A stretch of DNA of 64,000 bases from Gemmatimonadales bacterium. Its GTDB lineage: Bacteria > Gemmatimonadota > Gemmatimonadetes > Gemmatimonadales > GWC2-71-9. The stretch spans positions 1 through 64,000 of the forward strand of contig JAHBVU010000001.1 in NCBI GenBank assembly GCA_019637315.1, read 5' to 3'. A program made the position numbers and the translations under genes. Position 1 is the first letter of the stretch; every line of letters begins with the position of its first letter. Under the pieces are notes generated by a model. The model was not told the origin of the DNA. It worked only from the letters and a program-made list of their open reading frames with translations, and did not search any database. This document shows, piece after piece, positions 8,523 to 16,564 of the stretch.

Positions 8523-10382
8523 CTATGCGTTCCGGCGACGCTTCGTCACCTCCATAGCCACAGAGTGAAGGTCGCTCGGCGAAACACCAGGAATCCGCGA
8601 CGCCTGCCCCAAGGTAGAAGGACGACGGTCCGATAGCTTCTCCCGAGCCTCGTACGATACCGAAGCAAACGAACGATACTCGAGGTCGCCTGGCAGCTCG
8701 AACGACTCCAACTCTGACAGCCGACTCGCCATCTCACGCTCGCGCTCGAGGTATCCGCCGTACCGTAGCTCAATCTGAGCCCAACCCGCGTCATCTCCCT
8801 CAGGCCGCGCCCCAGCCGCGTCCAGGAGATCGACCAAAGATACCCCCGGACGCTTGACGAGATCCGAGATCCTCATCGCCTCCGCGATGGGACGCTCACC
8901 AGTCGCCTCAAGGACCGGATTTGCTCCACTCGGCTGGATCGTCGTCCCGAAGGCGCTCGCCAACACGCGCTCCTCGGCCTCGAGCCGAACCTCCGCGTTG
9001 CGACGCTCCTCGTCGGTCAGAAGGCCAAGACGAATCGCCGTCGGCAGAAGCCTCCGCAGGGCGTTGTCTTGCCGTAGCAGCAGACGGAACTCCGACCGCG
9101 AGGTAAAGAGCCGGTACGGCTCATCAACTCCTCGGGTCACGAGATCGTCGACGAGCACGCCGATGAACCCGTCCTGACGCCCGAAAATGACCGGATCGCG
9201 ATCGAGCGCGTATAGCGCGGCATTGAGACCCGCCACGACACCCTGACCTGCCGCCTCCTCATACCCTGTCGTTCCGTTGATCTGTCCCGCGAAGTACAGC
9301 CCGGGAATCGACCGAACCGCCAAGGTCCGATCGAGCTGTGTCGGCGGGTAGTAGTCATACTCGATCGCGTAGCCCGGTCGAGTCATCTCGACCCGCTCGA
9401 GGCCCCGAATGCTCCGCAGAAACTCCAGTTGCACCGGCGCGGGCAACGAGGTCGAGAGGCCGTTGACGTACATCTCGTGGGTGTCGTGACCCTCGGGCTC
9501 CAGAAACACCTGATGCCGAGCAGCATCGGGGAAACGCTGAATCTTGTCTTCGATCGAGGGGCAGTACCGCGGCCCCCGACCGCTGATGGCTCCGCCATAG
9601 AGCGCAGACTGCATCAGCTGCGCAGTGATGATTTCCTTGAGCCTGTCACCCGTATGGGCCAGGTAACACGGCAGCTGCGCAGGATGGGGCTGCTGGACAT
9701 GGTAGGAAAACCAGTACGGCGCCTGATCACTGTCCTGGCGCTCGAACGCACTGAGGTCAACCGACCGACCGTCGATCCTGGGCGGGGTTCCCGTTTTGAA
9801 GCGTTCGACGGTAAGTCCATGTGACTCAATATCTTGCGCTACATCAACCGCCGGGGGTTCCCCCGCCCTGCCCGCCGGAATCTGGGTCTCGAGACCCATG
9901 AATATCCGGCCCCGGAGAAAGGTGCCCGCTGTCAGGACGACCGCACGGGCCCGGTACTCACGGCCGTCCGTCGTCACCACACCCGTGACGGTACCCCGCG
10001 TGGTCAGGAGCCGGGCTACCGTGCCCTGGGCAAACCGCAGCCCCGGCAGGCGCTCGAGCTCGCTCCGCACGGCTCGCCGGTAGAGCCCCCGGTCGCACTG
10101 CGCCCGCGGCGACCAGACGGCCGGCCCTTTCGACTTGTTGAGCATCCGGAACTGAATCCGCGCCCGATCGGTCGCCCGACCCATCACGCCACCCAGGGCG
10201 TCGACCTCCCGAACCACCGTGCCCTTGGCAATCCCGCCGATGGCCGGGTTGCAGGACATCTGACCGATGGTCTCGAGATTCTGGGTCAGCAGTAGCGTCG
10301 GGGCGCCCAGGCGAGCCGCCATCGCAGCCGCCTCAGCCCCGGCATGACCCCCGCCAATGATCAGAACGTCGACCATATCCAT
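8523..10382 (-). CDS. mnmG: tRNA uridine-5-carboxymethylaminomethyl synthesis protein MnmG (GidA)
   Basis: 619 residues, the usual family length. The N-terminal FAD-binding motif is DVLIIGGGHAGAEAAAMAARLG, followed by the family signature MSCNPAIGGIAKGTVVREVDALGG, the second signature PRYCPSIEDKIQRF, and GQINGTTGYEEAAGQG. The C-terminus carries the MnmE/tRNA-binding helical domain (LEYRSFASVSYEAREKLSDRRP). With MnmE it installs the cmnm5 group on wobble uridine 34. Its partner gene mnmE is about 39 kb away, next to yidC. An alternative start is the third codon ATG; the difference is trivial. Confidence 0.97.
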   Translation of the reverse strand: MDMVDVLIIGGGHAGAEAAAMAARLGAPTLLLTQNLETIGQMSCNPAIGGIAKGTVVREVDALGGVMGRATDRARIQFRMLNKSKGPAVWSPRAQCDRGLYRRAVRSELERLPGLRFAQGTVARLLTTRGTVTGVVTTDGREYRARAVVLTAGTFLRGRIFMGLETQIPAGRAGEPPAVDVAQDIESHGLTVERFKTGTPPRIDGRSVDLSAFERQDSDQAPYWFSYHVQQPHPAQLPCYLAHTGDRLKEIITAQLMQSALYGGAISGRGPRYCPSIEDKIQRFPDAARHQVFLEPEGHDTHEMYVNGLSTSLPAPVQLEFLRSIRGLERVEMTRPGYAIEYDYYPPTQLDRTLAVRSIPGLYFAGQINGTTGYEEAAGQGVVAGLNAALYALDRDPVIFGRQDGFIGVLVDDLVTRGVDEPYRLFTSRSEFRLLLRQDNALRRLLPTAIRLGLLTDEERRNAEVRLEAEERVLASAFGTTIQPSGANPVLEATGERPIAEAMRISDLVKRPGVSLVDLLDAAGARPEGDDAGWAQIELRYGGYLEREREMASRLSELESFELPGDLEYRSFASVSYEAREKLSDRRPSTLGQASRIPGVSPSDLHSVAMEVTKRRRNA

Positions 10383-10384
10383 GA

Positions 10385-10424
10385 GGGAAAAACTAGAGGC
10401 GCCCTCCCAAAACAGAAGGGCGCC
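10385..10424 (-). terminator. Rho-independent terminator after the alpha/beta hydrolase gene
   Basis: On the minus strand GGCGCCCT pairs with AGGGCGCC (arms at 10417-10424 and 10398-10405) around a 11-base loop. The stem is followed by TCTAGTTTTT. The T-tract on the minus side shows it ends transcription of the hydrolase gene just before mnmG. Confidence 0.85.
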
Positions 10425-10475
10425 CCAGACTTGTCCTGCTCCCGACCGGAATCCGGCCAGCCTTCCGTCCCGACC

Positions 10476-12065
10476 TTAGCTGGCGGGCTTGATCAACCGC
10501 TTGGCCAACCAGTCGGCCACGAGACCGAGCGCCCCTTTGTCCACCGCAAAGGAGGGCAGCTGGACATACCGCCCGGGGAACCCGTCCGGATCGTAGACAA
10601 AGAGATGGTTCAGATTCGGCAGGATTTTCGCTGTCACGTCTCGATTGCCCGCCGCTTTGAACGCCTTCTCGAGCAGCGGCACGTGATCGACCGTGACCTG
10701 CAGATCCGTTTCGCCGTTCAGAATCAGCACCGGCGTCGTAACTTTGCGGGCCGTCACACTCGGATCATAGTCGAGGAAGTACCGCATCCACGGCGACTGT
10801 GCCGCTCCGGCGTCAATCGTTGCGGGAAGCGCAGCCAGCGCAGAGTCGCGCTGCGTCGGCGTCAGCGACGTATCGTTCTTGATGGCGTTGGAGAGCTGAA
10901 ACGTCAGGATCGGCCGGCCGGCGTAGGCCGTGCCGGCAAGCAACACGATGCCGGCAAGCTGTGGTTCTGCCAATGCCACCTTGGGCGCGATGATGCCACC
11001 CTCGCTGTGCCCGACCAGCGCCAGCTTGGCTGGATCGATCTCCGGTCGCGTGCGCAGATAGGCGAGACCGGCTTGGATGTCCTGCGCAAAGTCCGCACTG
11101 GTCGAACTCGCCGCATCGCCGCCAGACCCGCCAAAGCCACGGTCGTCCATGCGCAGAACGGCAATGCCCCGCCGGCCCAGCGTGTCCGCGATTTCGCGGA
11201 AGATGCGATACCCCTTGAAGAGAGGAATCGCTTCGTCCCGATCCTGCGACCCCGACCCCGTAATCGTGACAACGGCCGGAACCCGAGCCCGCGCGCTCGC
11301 ACCCTTGGGAATCGTGATGGTCCCCGCCAGCGTGTGCCCCATTGGCGTCTGAATCACTACATCCTCCGCCGTGTACGGTGCGCCTGGCGGTGCTGAGTAG
11401 TCGGGCTTCTCCGCAACGAGCTGATCAGCCTGCGCCCGAACCCGCTCGATGGTCAGGCGCTGAACCGGAATCGTCCCGCCGAGAATCCGGCCCTCGGCGT
11501 CGACCCGCAGTCGCATGTCGCCCCCGGCCATCGACAGAATCACCGAGTCCGCCCCGACGCGCTTCGCGGTGATCGCGAGCGTCTGACCGCCCGCCACCAT
11601 GAACCCCGGATACTCGGCCGAATCTGCCGCGGCGCGCCGAAAACGCTCGAGCAGCAACTCGAAGAGCGAGAAGGTCGGGTTGACCAGCGGCAGCGCGCCG
11701 GCACGGGTTCCCAGCCGCTGCTGCGTTTTCTGCTCCCCGGTGGTCAGGTCCGCGATGACCGAATCGCCCTGAAAGGTGAGCACCGCGACCTGGCGCGGAG
11801 GCGCATCCGCAGGGTCCGCCGCCATCCAGGCACGATTGGTCAGCGTCCGCACCAGTCCATCGGGCCCCACCACGGCCGACAATCCGATCCGGAGACCCAT
11901 TACCTTGACCAGCGCCTCGGCGTCAACACCCTGCGCCGTCCGGGAGAATTGTTCGACTGCAATCGTGTCGGAGCCGCTCCGAAGCACGAAGGCATTGCGC
12001 TGCGCCGCTGCGGGCGACACCATCAGCACGAACAACAGGGAACTGCACAGCATGCGTGTCAACAC
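10476..12065 (-). CDS. Secreted alpha/beta hydrolase
   Basis: About 529 residues from the GTG at 12063-12065, chosen because GAGG lies 8 bases upstream; an ATG four codons later (12053) also works. An N-terminal signal peptide (MLCSSLLFVLMVSPAAAQ) implies export. Residues about 50-240 form an uncharacterised beta-rich region. The C-terminal half is an alpha/beta hydrolase with ITGSGSQDRDE, a nucleophile elbow GHSEGG, LNGETDLQVTVDHV (acid region) and NLNHLF (histidine). Substrate is unknown; related proteins are annotated as S9-like or DUF-type esterases. It is monocistronic, bounded by hairpins at 10385-10424 and 12102-12133. Confidence 0.82.
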   Translation of the reverse strand: MLTRMLCSSLLFVLMVSPAAAQRNAFVLRSGSDTIAVEQFSRTAQGVDAEALVKVMGLRIGLSAVVGPDGLVRTLTNRAWMAADPADAPPRQVAVLTFQGDSVIADLTTGEQKTQQRLGTRAGALPLVNPTFSLFELLLERFRRAAADSAEYPGFMVAGGQTLAITAKRVGADSVILSMAGGDMRLRVDAEGRILGGTIPVQRLTIERVRAQADQLVAEKPDYSAPPGAPYTAEDVVIQTPMGHTLAGTITIPKGASARARVPAVVTITGSGSQDRDEAIPLFKGYRIFREIADTLGRRGIAVLRMDDRGFGGSGGDAASSTSADFAQDIQAGLAYLRTRPEIDPAKLALVGHSEGGIIAPKVALAEPQLAGIVLLAGTAYAGRPILTFQLSNAIKNDTSLTPTQRDSALAALPATIDAGAAQSPWMRYFLDYDPSVTARKVTTPVLILNGETDLQVTVDHVPLLEKAFKAAGNRDVTAKILPNLNHLFVYDPDGFPGRYVQLPSFAVDKGALGLVADWLAKRLIKPAS

Positions 12066-12101
12066 GGCAACATCCTCACAAGAGCGTGAACCAACCCAGC
12101 C

Positions 12102-12133
12102 GCAGGGAGTCCGCCGAACCGGTGACTCCCTGC
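12102..12133 (-). terminator. Strong hairpin, probable terminator of the ABC exporter operon
   Basis: Perfect 10-bp inverted repeat GCAGGGAGTC / GACTCCCTGC with a 12-base loop, 37 bp downstream of the permease stop on the minus strand. The following sequence is only moderately T-rich, so termination efficiency is uncertain. Confidence 0.6.
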
Positions 12134-12169
12134 ACCACAATCTTCATGTTTGCCTGACGCCAACCAGTC

Positions 12170-13483
12170 TCAGGCAGTCCGGATCCAGCGCCACATATCC
12201 TTGAACGAGGCCTGCTTCCCGTACATCAGGATGCCAACCCGATAGATCCGGGAGGTCAGCCACACGATCAGCACCAGCCCGGCAATCATCGTCAGGACGT
12301 ACAGCAGCAACTCCGGCAGCGGAATCCGAGCGATCGAATAGCGCACCGGCACCACGAACGGTGCAAGCGGTGGAATCAGACTGGCCACCTGCGCATAGCT
12401 GCTCGTCGGATCCCGCAACAGGGCAAACCCGCTGAACCAGCCCGCGAGGGTCAGTACGATGACCGGCGTCTGGAGCTGCTGCGCCTCCTGAACCGTGTTG
12501 ACCATCGAACCGATTGCGGCGTAGGCTGAGGAGTAGAACAGGAAGCCCAGCACGAAGAACATCAGGAACACCACGATGAGCAGCGGATCCATCGACGGCA
12601 GCAATGAGGCCATACCGCCCCCGGCCGCACCGACACCAACGAGACCGAGCAGCTGCCCCTGATACTTCTGGAAGAGAAAGAGAGCACTGACCCAGATCCC
12701 GAGTTGCAGCAAGCTGACGAGACCGACACCGAGCACCTTGCCAAGCATCATCTGGAACGGTGTCAGACTCGACACCAGCACTTCGACGATCCGGTTGGAT
12801 TTCTCCTCGATCACCGAGGTCATGACCTGGGTACCGTAGAGCACGAGCGCCAGGTACAGGATGAAGCCCATGGCATACGCCAGGATGAAAGTGGACGCGC
12901 CGCTTTCCTCCGTCAGCCGACCCTCCGTCACCTTTCTCGTCTCGAGGTTGACGGGCGCCGAGGCCTTCATGGCGACCGCAGGATCGACCCCAACCGAACT
13001 GAGTCGTTCCGAAACCAGGACCGGTGTCAGGTTGCTGCGCAACTCACGCATGTCCTCCATGCTGCCGACGTTCTTGCCGAAATATCGGAGCCTGCCCGTC
13101 GTGACAGCCCCTTCATCGAGAATCAGCAGTCCGTCCAGCGCGTTGGCATTCTGCTTCTTCGACACACCGGTGAGCGGCACCAGCGAGTCGACCACGTCCT
13201 GGACACGACCGCCCGCCGGGATCCGGATCGGGGCGTAGGTCGCTTCCTGTGATTGCCGGTTCTGCACCGCACTCAGCGTCTGCTCGACCCGTGAGCCGAA
13301 GTCTCCGGACGCGCCGTCCACGATGACGATGCGCTGGCCGCTGCTCTGGCGACTGAGAATCAGCGACGGGAGGATCGCGAGGCCAGCGAAAAAGAGCGGC
13401 CCCAGGACGGTACCGAGAATGAACGCCTTGGTCCGGACTCGCTCCACGAACTCCCGGCGTACCACTGCGAGAATCTTTCCCAT
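12170..13483 (-). CDS. ABC-2 type transporter permease (NatB-like)
   Basis: 437-residue membrane protein. One N-terminal span (about 22-45) is followed by a large extracytoplasmic domain of roughly 150 residues and then five hydrophobic spans (about 200-415), the layout of NatB/YhaP exporters. It contains YGTQVMTSVIEEKSNRIVEVLVSSLTPFQMMLGKVLG, which includes the SxxR-IVEVL segment conserved in this permease class. It lies 11 bp downstream of its ATPase on the same strand. Such pairs export Na+ or small amphiphiles; the substrate here is unknown. Confidence 0.87.
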   Translation of the reverse strand: MGKILAVVRREFVERVRTKAFILGTVLGPLFFAGLAILPSLILSRQSSGQRIVIVDGASGDFGSRVEQTLSAVQNRQSQEATYAPIRIPAGGRVQDVVDSLVPLTGVSKKQNANALDGLLILDEGAVTTGRLRYFGKNVGSMEDMRELRSNLTPVLVSERLSSVGVDPAVAMKASAPVNLETRKVTEGRLTEESGASTFILAYAMGFILYLALVLYGTQVMTSVIEEKSNRIVEVLVSSLTPFQMMLGKVLGVGLVSLLQLGIWVSALFLFQKYQGQLLGLVGVGAAGGGMASLLPSMDPLLIVVFLMFFVLGFLFYSSAYAAIGSMVNTVQEAQQLQTPVIVLTLAGWFSGFALLRDPTSSYAQVASLIPPLAPFVVPVRYSIARIPLPELLLYVLTMIAGLVLIVWLTSRIYRVGILMYGKQASFKDMWRWIRTA

Positions 13484-13494
13484 AATTCGAGTCC

Positions 13495-14448
13495 TCAGCC
13501 TTCCTCGGTGACGGCGTAGGGGCGGGCGCCCTCAACCCCGACCTTGGCAATGAAGATGGATTGCAGCGACGCCTCCGCGACCTCAAACTTGGAAAGTCCG
13601 ACCCCGGCGCGAACCAGCGCCCCGAGCAGAGCATCCGGATCGCTCCCCGGGGCAAGCTCGACTTCCGCGCTCGCTCCCCGATCCTCCACGCGACTGACCA
13701 GGCTCCGATCAGCCAGCACCGGCACCGCACGATCCGCATCGCGGCTGAAGGTCAGGTTGATGTGTTTGCCACCAAACTCGCGCTTGATATCGGCGAGGGC
13801 GCCATCGACGACTTTTTTGCCGTGCGCGATGATCGCAATCCGATCGCACATCTGCTCCGCATGCTCCATGATGTGGGTCGAGAAAAGCACCGTGCGTCCC
13901 GTGCGGGCGACCTCGACGACGACCTCTCGCATGACCCGACTGTTGACCGGATCGAGCCCGCTGAACGGTTCGTCCAGAATGACGAGCTCGGGGTCGTGGA
14001 GCAGGGTGCCGATAAACTGGACCTTCTGCTGCATGCCCTTGGAAAGGTCTTCGACCTTCTTCTCGGTCCAATCAGCCAGGTCGAGCCGTCGAAGCCATTC
14101 GATCGACTTCTGACGCCCAACCCGTCGGGAAAGCCCCTTGGTCTCCGCCAGGAAGATCAGGTGATCGAGCACCTTCATCTTCTTATAGAGCCCTCGCTCC
14201 TCAGGCAAAAACCCGATTCGGCCCGATTGATCCCGGGCACCAGCCTTATTGCCAAACAGATCGATCCGACCCTCGTCTGGCACGATGATGTTCATCATCA
14301 TCCGGATCGTGGTACTCTTGCCCGCTCCGTTCGGCCCGAGCAAACCGAAGATCCCGCCCTTCGGCACACTGAGCGAAAGGTTCTGAACCGCCACATGACC
14401 GGAAAACCTCTTGGTCACTCCGTTGACGGAAATCACCGTCTCGGCCAT
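13495..14448 (-). CDS. ABC transporter ATP-binding protein (NatA-like)
   Basis: 317 residues from the ATG at 14446-14448 (AAGGA ribosome site); a longer open frame would extend backwards through the HTH gene. One complete ABC domain: Walker A GPNGAGKST, Q-loop region GFLPEERGLYKKM, signature LSKGMQQKVQF, Walker B LVILDEPFSGLDP, and switch STHIMEHAE. The C-terminal 80 residues form the DUF4162-like domain seen in NatA-type exporters. It energises the adjacent permease. It lies 34 bp after the HTH regulator gene, so it is probably under that regulator's operon promoter. Confidence 0.92.
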   Translation of the reverse strand: MAETVISVNGVTKRFSGHVAVQNLSLSVPKGGIFGLLGPNGAGKSTTIRMMMNIIVPDEGRIDLFGNKAGARDQSGRIGFLPEERGLYKKMKVLDHLIFLAETKGLSRRVGRQKSIEWLRRLDLADWTEKKVEDLSKGMQQKVQFIGTLLHDPELVILDEPFSGLDPVNSRVMREVVVEVARTGRTVLFSTHIMEHAEQMCDRIAIIAHGKKVVDGALADIKREFGGKHINLTFSRDADRAVPVLADRSLVSRVEDRGASAEVELAPGSDPDALLGALVRAGVGLSKFEVAEASLQSIFIAKVGVEGARPYAVTEEG

Positions 14449-14482
14449 CGACCCGTCCTTCCCTGATAAGGTTCCAACCACA

Positions 14483-14713
14483 CTACTCGGTGCTTGCACC
14501 ATGATCCCCCAACGATCCGTTGCCGTTGGGGTCGAATATTTTCTCGATCGGCTGCCCGAAGACGCGGGCAATGCCAAACGCCAGCGGCAGGCTCGGATCG
14601 TACTTGCCGGTTTCGATGGCGTTGACCGTCTGCCGGGAAACGCCCAGCCGCTCCGCCAGCTCAGCCTGCGACCAGCCGCGTTCAGCGCGCAGCACCCGAA
14701 GACGGTTGATCAC
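14483..14713 (-). CDS. Small XRE-family HTH transcriptional regulator (YgzD/YozG-like)
   Basis: 76 residues from the GTG at 14711-14713, which sits in a GTGA overlap with the stop of the membrane-protein gene; a longer frame would intrude on that gene. Nearly the whole protein is one Cro/C1-type HTH: INRLRVLRAERGWSQAELAE, GVSRQTVNAIETGKYDPSLPLA, IARVFGQPIEKIF. Regulators of this compact type usually sit beside a small multi-span membrane protein and repress their own operon. A TGTCAA/TTGACA inverted repeat in front of the operon (15157-15174) is a fitting operator. Confidence 0.9.
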   Translation of the reverse strand: MINRLRVLRAERGWSQAELAERLGVSRQTVNAIETGKYDPSLPLAFGIARVFGQPIEKIFDPNGNGSLGDHGASTE

Positions 14714-15108
14714 TGGTACTTGCGCCTCACGGCCCAAAGCCCAAAATGCCAAAAGACGAACATGCCGAGCCAGAGAAACGGAAAGACCTCCGTAAAACGG
14801 AAATCGGGCGCCACCCGGAGCCGAGCGAGCATGCCATAGGACATGATGAGCACACCCGTCAGCGCGAACTGCACCACCAGCGCCTCCAAGTGGATGGTCC
14901 GCTCGAGCTCATCGATCTCTTTGAGCCAGCGGCTAATCCGCAGGTACCAGAACACCAGCGGCACGCTGGGCACCAGACCAGCCACCAGTCGCAAGCTGGA
15001 CGGAATCACACCAGCTCGGTCGAGGAGCGCGACGGCGACAATCAGGCCGGCTGACAGCAGGGCCAGGCCGATCATCCTGGCAGTGAAATCCGAGTTCCGC
15101 TGGCCCAT
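14710..15108 (-). CDS. Small membrane protein preceding an HTH regulator
   Basis: 132 residues from the ATG at 15106-15108; an upstream TTG would add 11 residues. Four hydrophobic spans are evident (about residues 12-30, 40-57, 78-97 and 105-125), with a charged loop SRWLKEIDELERTIHLEAL between the second and third. This loop, often DELERRI in relatives, occurs in small proteins cotranscribed with YgzD-like regulators. Function is unknown. Its stop overlaps the regulator start by 4 bp, and the NatAB-like exporter follows, so the four genes probably form one operon. Confidence 0.75.
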   Translation of the reverse strand: MGQRNSDFTARMIGLALLSAGLIVAVALLDRAGVIPSSLRLVAGLVPSVPLVFWYLRISRWLKEIDELERTIHLEALVVQFALTGVLIMSYGMLARLRVAPDFRFTEVFPFLWLGMFVFWHFGLWAVRRKYQ

Positions 15109-15156
15109 GGCTTCAAGTCCAAGCGAGGATGTGTGCGTCAAGCATCATTTACGATA

Positions 15157-15174
15157 TGTCAATCTTACTTGACA
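15157..15174. promoter_or_regulatory. Candidate operator of the HTH regulator
   Basis: Perfect inverted repeat TGTCAAtcttacTTGACA, centred 58 bp upstream of the membrane-protein ATG. A third half-site (GTCAAG, 15137-15142) lies 20 bp away, about two helical turns. Its position in front of an operon containing a small XRE regulator suggests autoregulation; this is inference. Confidence 0.55.
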
Positions 15175-15364
15175 CCCAGAACAGCGCAAGCCCCCTGTTT
15201 GGTCGTGGCAGAGTAGTTGTCATCAGGAATACCACGTGGTCGGGGTCAGACGGACCCAGCCGACGAATCCCAATATCACCCTGTCAGGCCGCTTGCCCTT
15301 TGGGAAGAGTGGAACTCTGGTGGGGCAGGCCGGCCCGTCAGTAGCGACGGACCGGTCAGATGGA

Positions 15365-15643
15365 TCAGAGGTCGGAGAAGCGAGTGATCTCGCCAGCCTC
15401 ACCCTCAGGAACGATCATGGTGCGCTGCTCGATCTGGATCCCGAACTTACGCTGCCGCTCGAGCCAAGCCTCGAGAGAGAGGTCAGAGGTCGCCGGATCG
15501 TGAACCCCGACATCCCGAAGCACCACTCCCTTGGGGCGCCGCTCATGGTAGCGACCCAGATAGGTTTTTCCCGACGCCCCGCCCACCAGGACGGTGACAC
15601 CGTGGAGTTCCTCATGGCCGGGGTGAAAGACGTGCCCGGTCAT
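15365..15643 (-). CDS. Conserved-looking hypothetical protein downstream of bacilliredoxin
   Basis: 92 residues with no membrane span or signal peptide. I do not recognise the family. It begins MTGHVFHPGHEELHG, contains GGASGKTYLGRYHERRPKGVVLRDVGVHD (positions about 22-50) and ends in acidic EGEAGEITRFSDL. It has four histidines before residue 35, but no recognisable metal-binding motif. It starts 2 bp after the bacilliredoxin stop and is the last gene of the SUF-bacilliredoxin run, so a role in thiol or iron-sulfur homeostasis is suggested by position only. Confidence 0.68.
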   Translation of the reverse strand: MTGHVFHPGHEELHGVTVLVGGASGKTYLGRYHERRPKGVVLRDVGVHDPATSDLSLEAWLERQRKFGIQIEQRTMIVPEGEAGEITRFSDL

Positions 15644-15645
15644 CG

Positions 15646-16068
15646 TTACGAAGCGCAGTGCTGATCGAAGGCCGCCTTGAGGTCGGCCGCAATCGCGTCC
15701 GGGCCGCGCCCCTCGATCTGATAGCGGTGCATGAAGTAGACGACTTCACCATCCTTGAGCAACGCCATCGACGGCGAGCTCGGCTGGTAATCGGCAAAGT
15801 AGCTGCGCACCCGCGCCGTGGCGTCGAGGTCCTGGCCGGCAAAGACGGTCAGCGTCTCGGCGGGAAGCACCTCATGCTGAAGTGCTCGCGCCAGGCCCGG
15901 CCGCGCCGCACCGGCCGCGCAGCCGCAGACGGAGTTGACGAAGAGCAACTGGGTGCCCTTCGGATCGCCGAGCGCCGAGTCGACGTCTGCCACAGTGCGA
16001 AGTTCCCTCACATTGAGCCGAGTCACCTCGGCGCGCATCGGTGCCACCAAACGTTCATCGTACGGCAT
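15646..16068 (-). CDS. Bacilliredoxin, BrxA/BrxB (YphP/YqiW) family
   Basis: 140 residues, the usual family length, with a thioredoxin-like fold. The active-site signature is the CGC motif in LLFVNSVCGCAAGAARPGLA (cysteines near residue 51), and the C-terminal half includes YQPSSPSMALLKDGEVVYFMHRYQIEG, typical of the family. In Firmicutes these enzymes remove bacillithiol from proteins. Whether this organism makes bacillithiol is unknown, so a general disulfide-reductase role is equally possible. It is the gene after sufU with a 37-bp gap, placing it in the SUF transcript. Confidence 0.9.
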   Translation of the reverse strand: MPYDERLVAPMRAEVTRLNVRELRTVADVDSALGDPKGTQLLFVNSVCGCAAGAARPGLARALQHEVLPAETLTVFAGQDLDATARVRSYFADYQPSSPSMALLKDGEVVYFMHRYQIEGRGPDAIAADLKAAFDQHCAS

Positions 16069-16105
16069 ACTGGTTCAGATACCTTTCAGGTTCATTTGAG
16101 TCCCC

Positions 16106-16564
16106 TCACCGCTGGGACCCGGTCTCGTCGATTGCCTTGAGCATGGTGTGCCACGCCAGCGTCGCACACTTGACCCGGATCGGAAACGCGGCCACTCCCG
16201 CAAAGGCCCCCAAGCTTCCAAGGGGCGCGCGACCGCTGCTCCCCTCGACCGGCGGCGCGGCCGAACTGCCGGTCACCAACCCGTGAAACCGCTCGAAGAG
16301 GGCTTTCGCCTCCGTCACGCTCTTGCCCTTGATCGTCGTCGTCATCACGGAAGCCGATGCCTTCGAAATGGCACACCCCTGTCCCAGGAACGAGACGTCT
16401 GCCACCACCCCATCCTTGACGTCGACCCAGACTTCGAAGCTATCGCCACAGAGCGGGTTGCGGCCTTCGGCATGACCCGACGACGCGGTCAGAGCCCGAA
16501 AGTTCCGCGGCGAACGGTTATGATCGAGGATCACGCTCTGGTAGAGCTCGTCGAGTTCGCTCAT
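16106..16564 (-). CDS. sufU: SufU-type iron-sulfur cluster assembly protein
   Basis: 152 residues. The three family cysteines are in NPLCGDSFEV (with the Asp), GQGCAISKAS and RVKCATLAWHTM. An insertion of about 20 residues before the last cysteine region (GSSAAPPVEGSSGRAPLGSL) distinguishes SufU from IscU. In Gram-positive systems SufU is a zinc-dependent sulfur acceptor for SufS; a scaffold role has also been proposed. The ATG overlaps the sufS stop by 4 bp (ATGA), so the two partners are translationally coupled. Confidence 0.93.
   Translation of the reverse strand: MSELDELYQSVILDHNRSPRNFRALTASSGHAEGRNPLCGDSFEVWVDVKDGVVADVSFLGQGCAISKASASVMTTTIKGKSVTEAKALFERFHGLVTGSSAAPPVEGSSGRAPLGSLGAFAGVAAFPIRVKCATLAWHTMLKAIDETGSQR

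Noticed and set aside
15228-15240. ACCACGTGGT palindrome
   Set aside because: Short CACGTG palindrome lacking the parS arms; no evidence of function.
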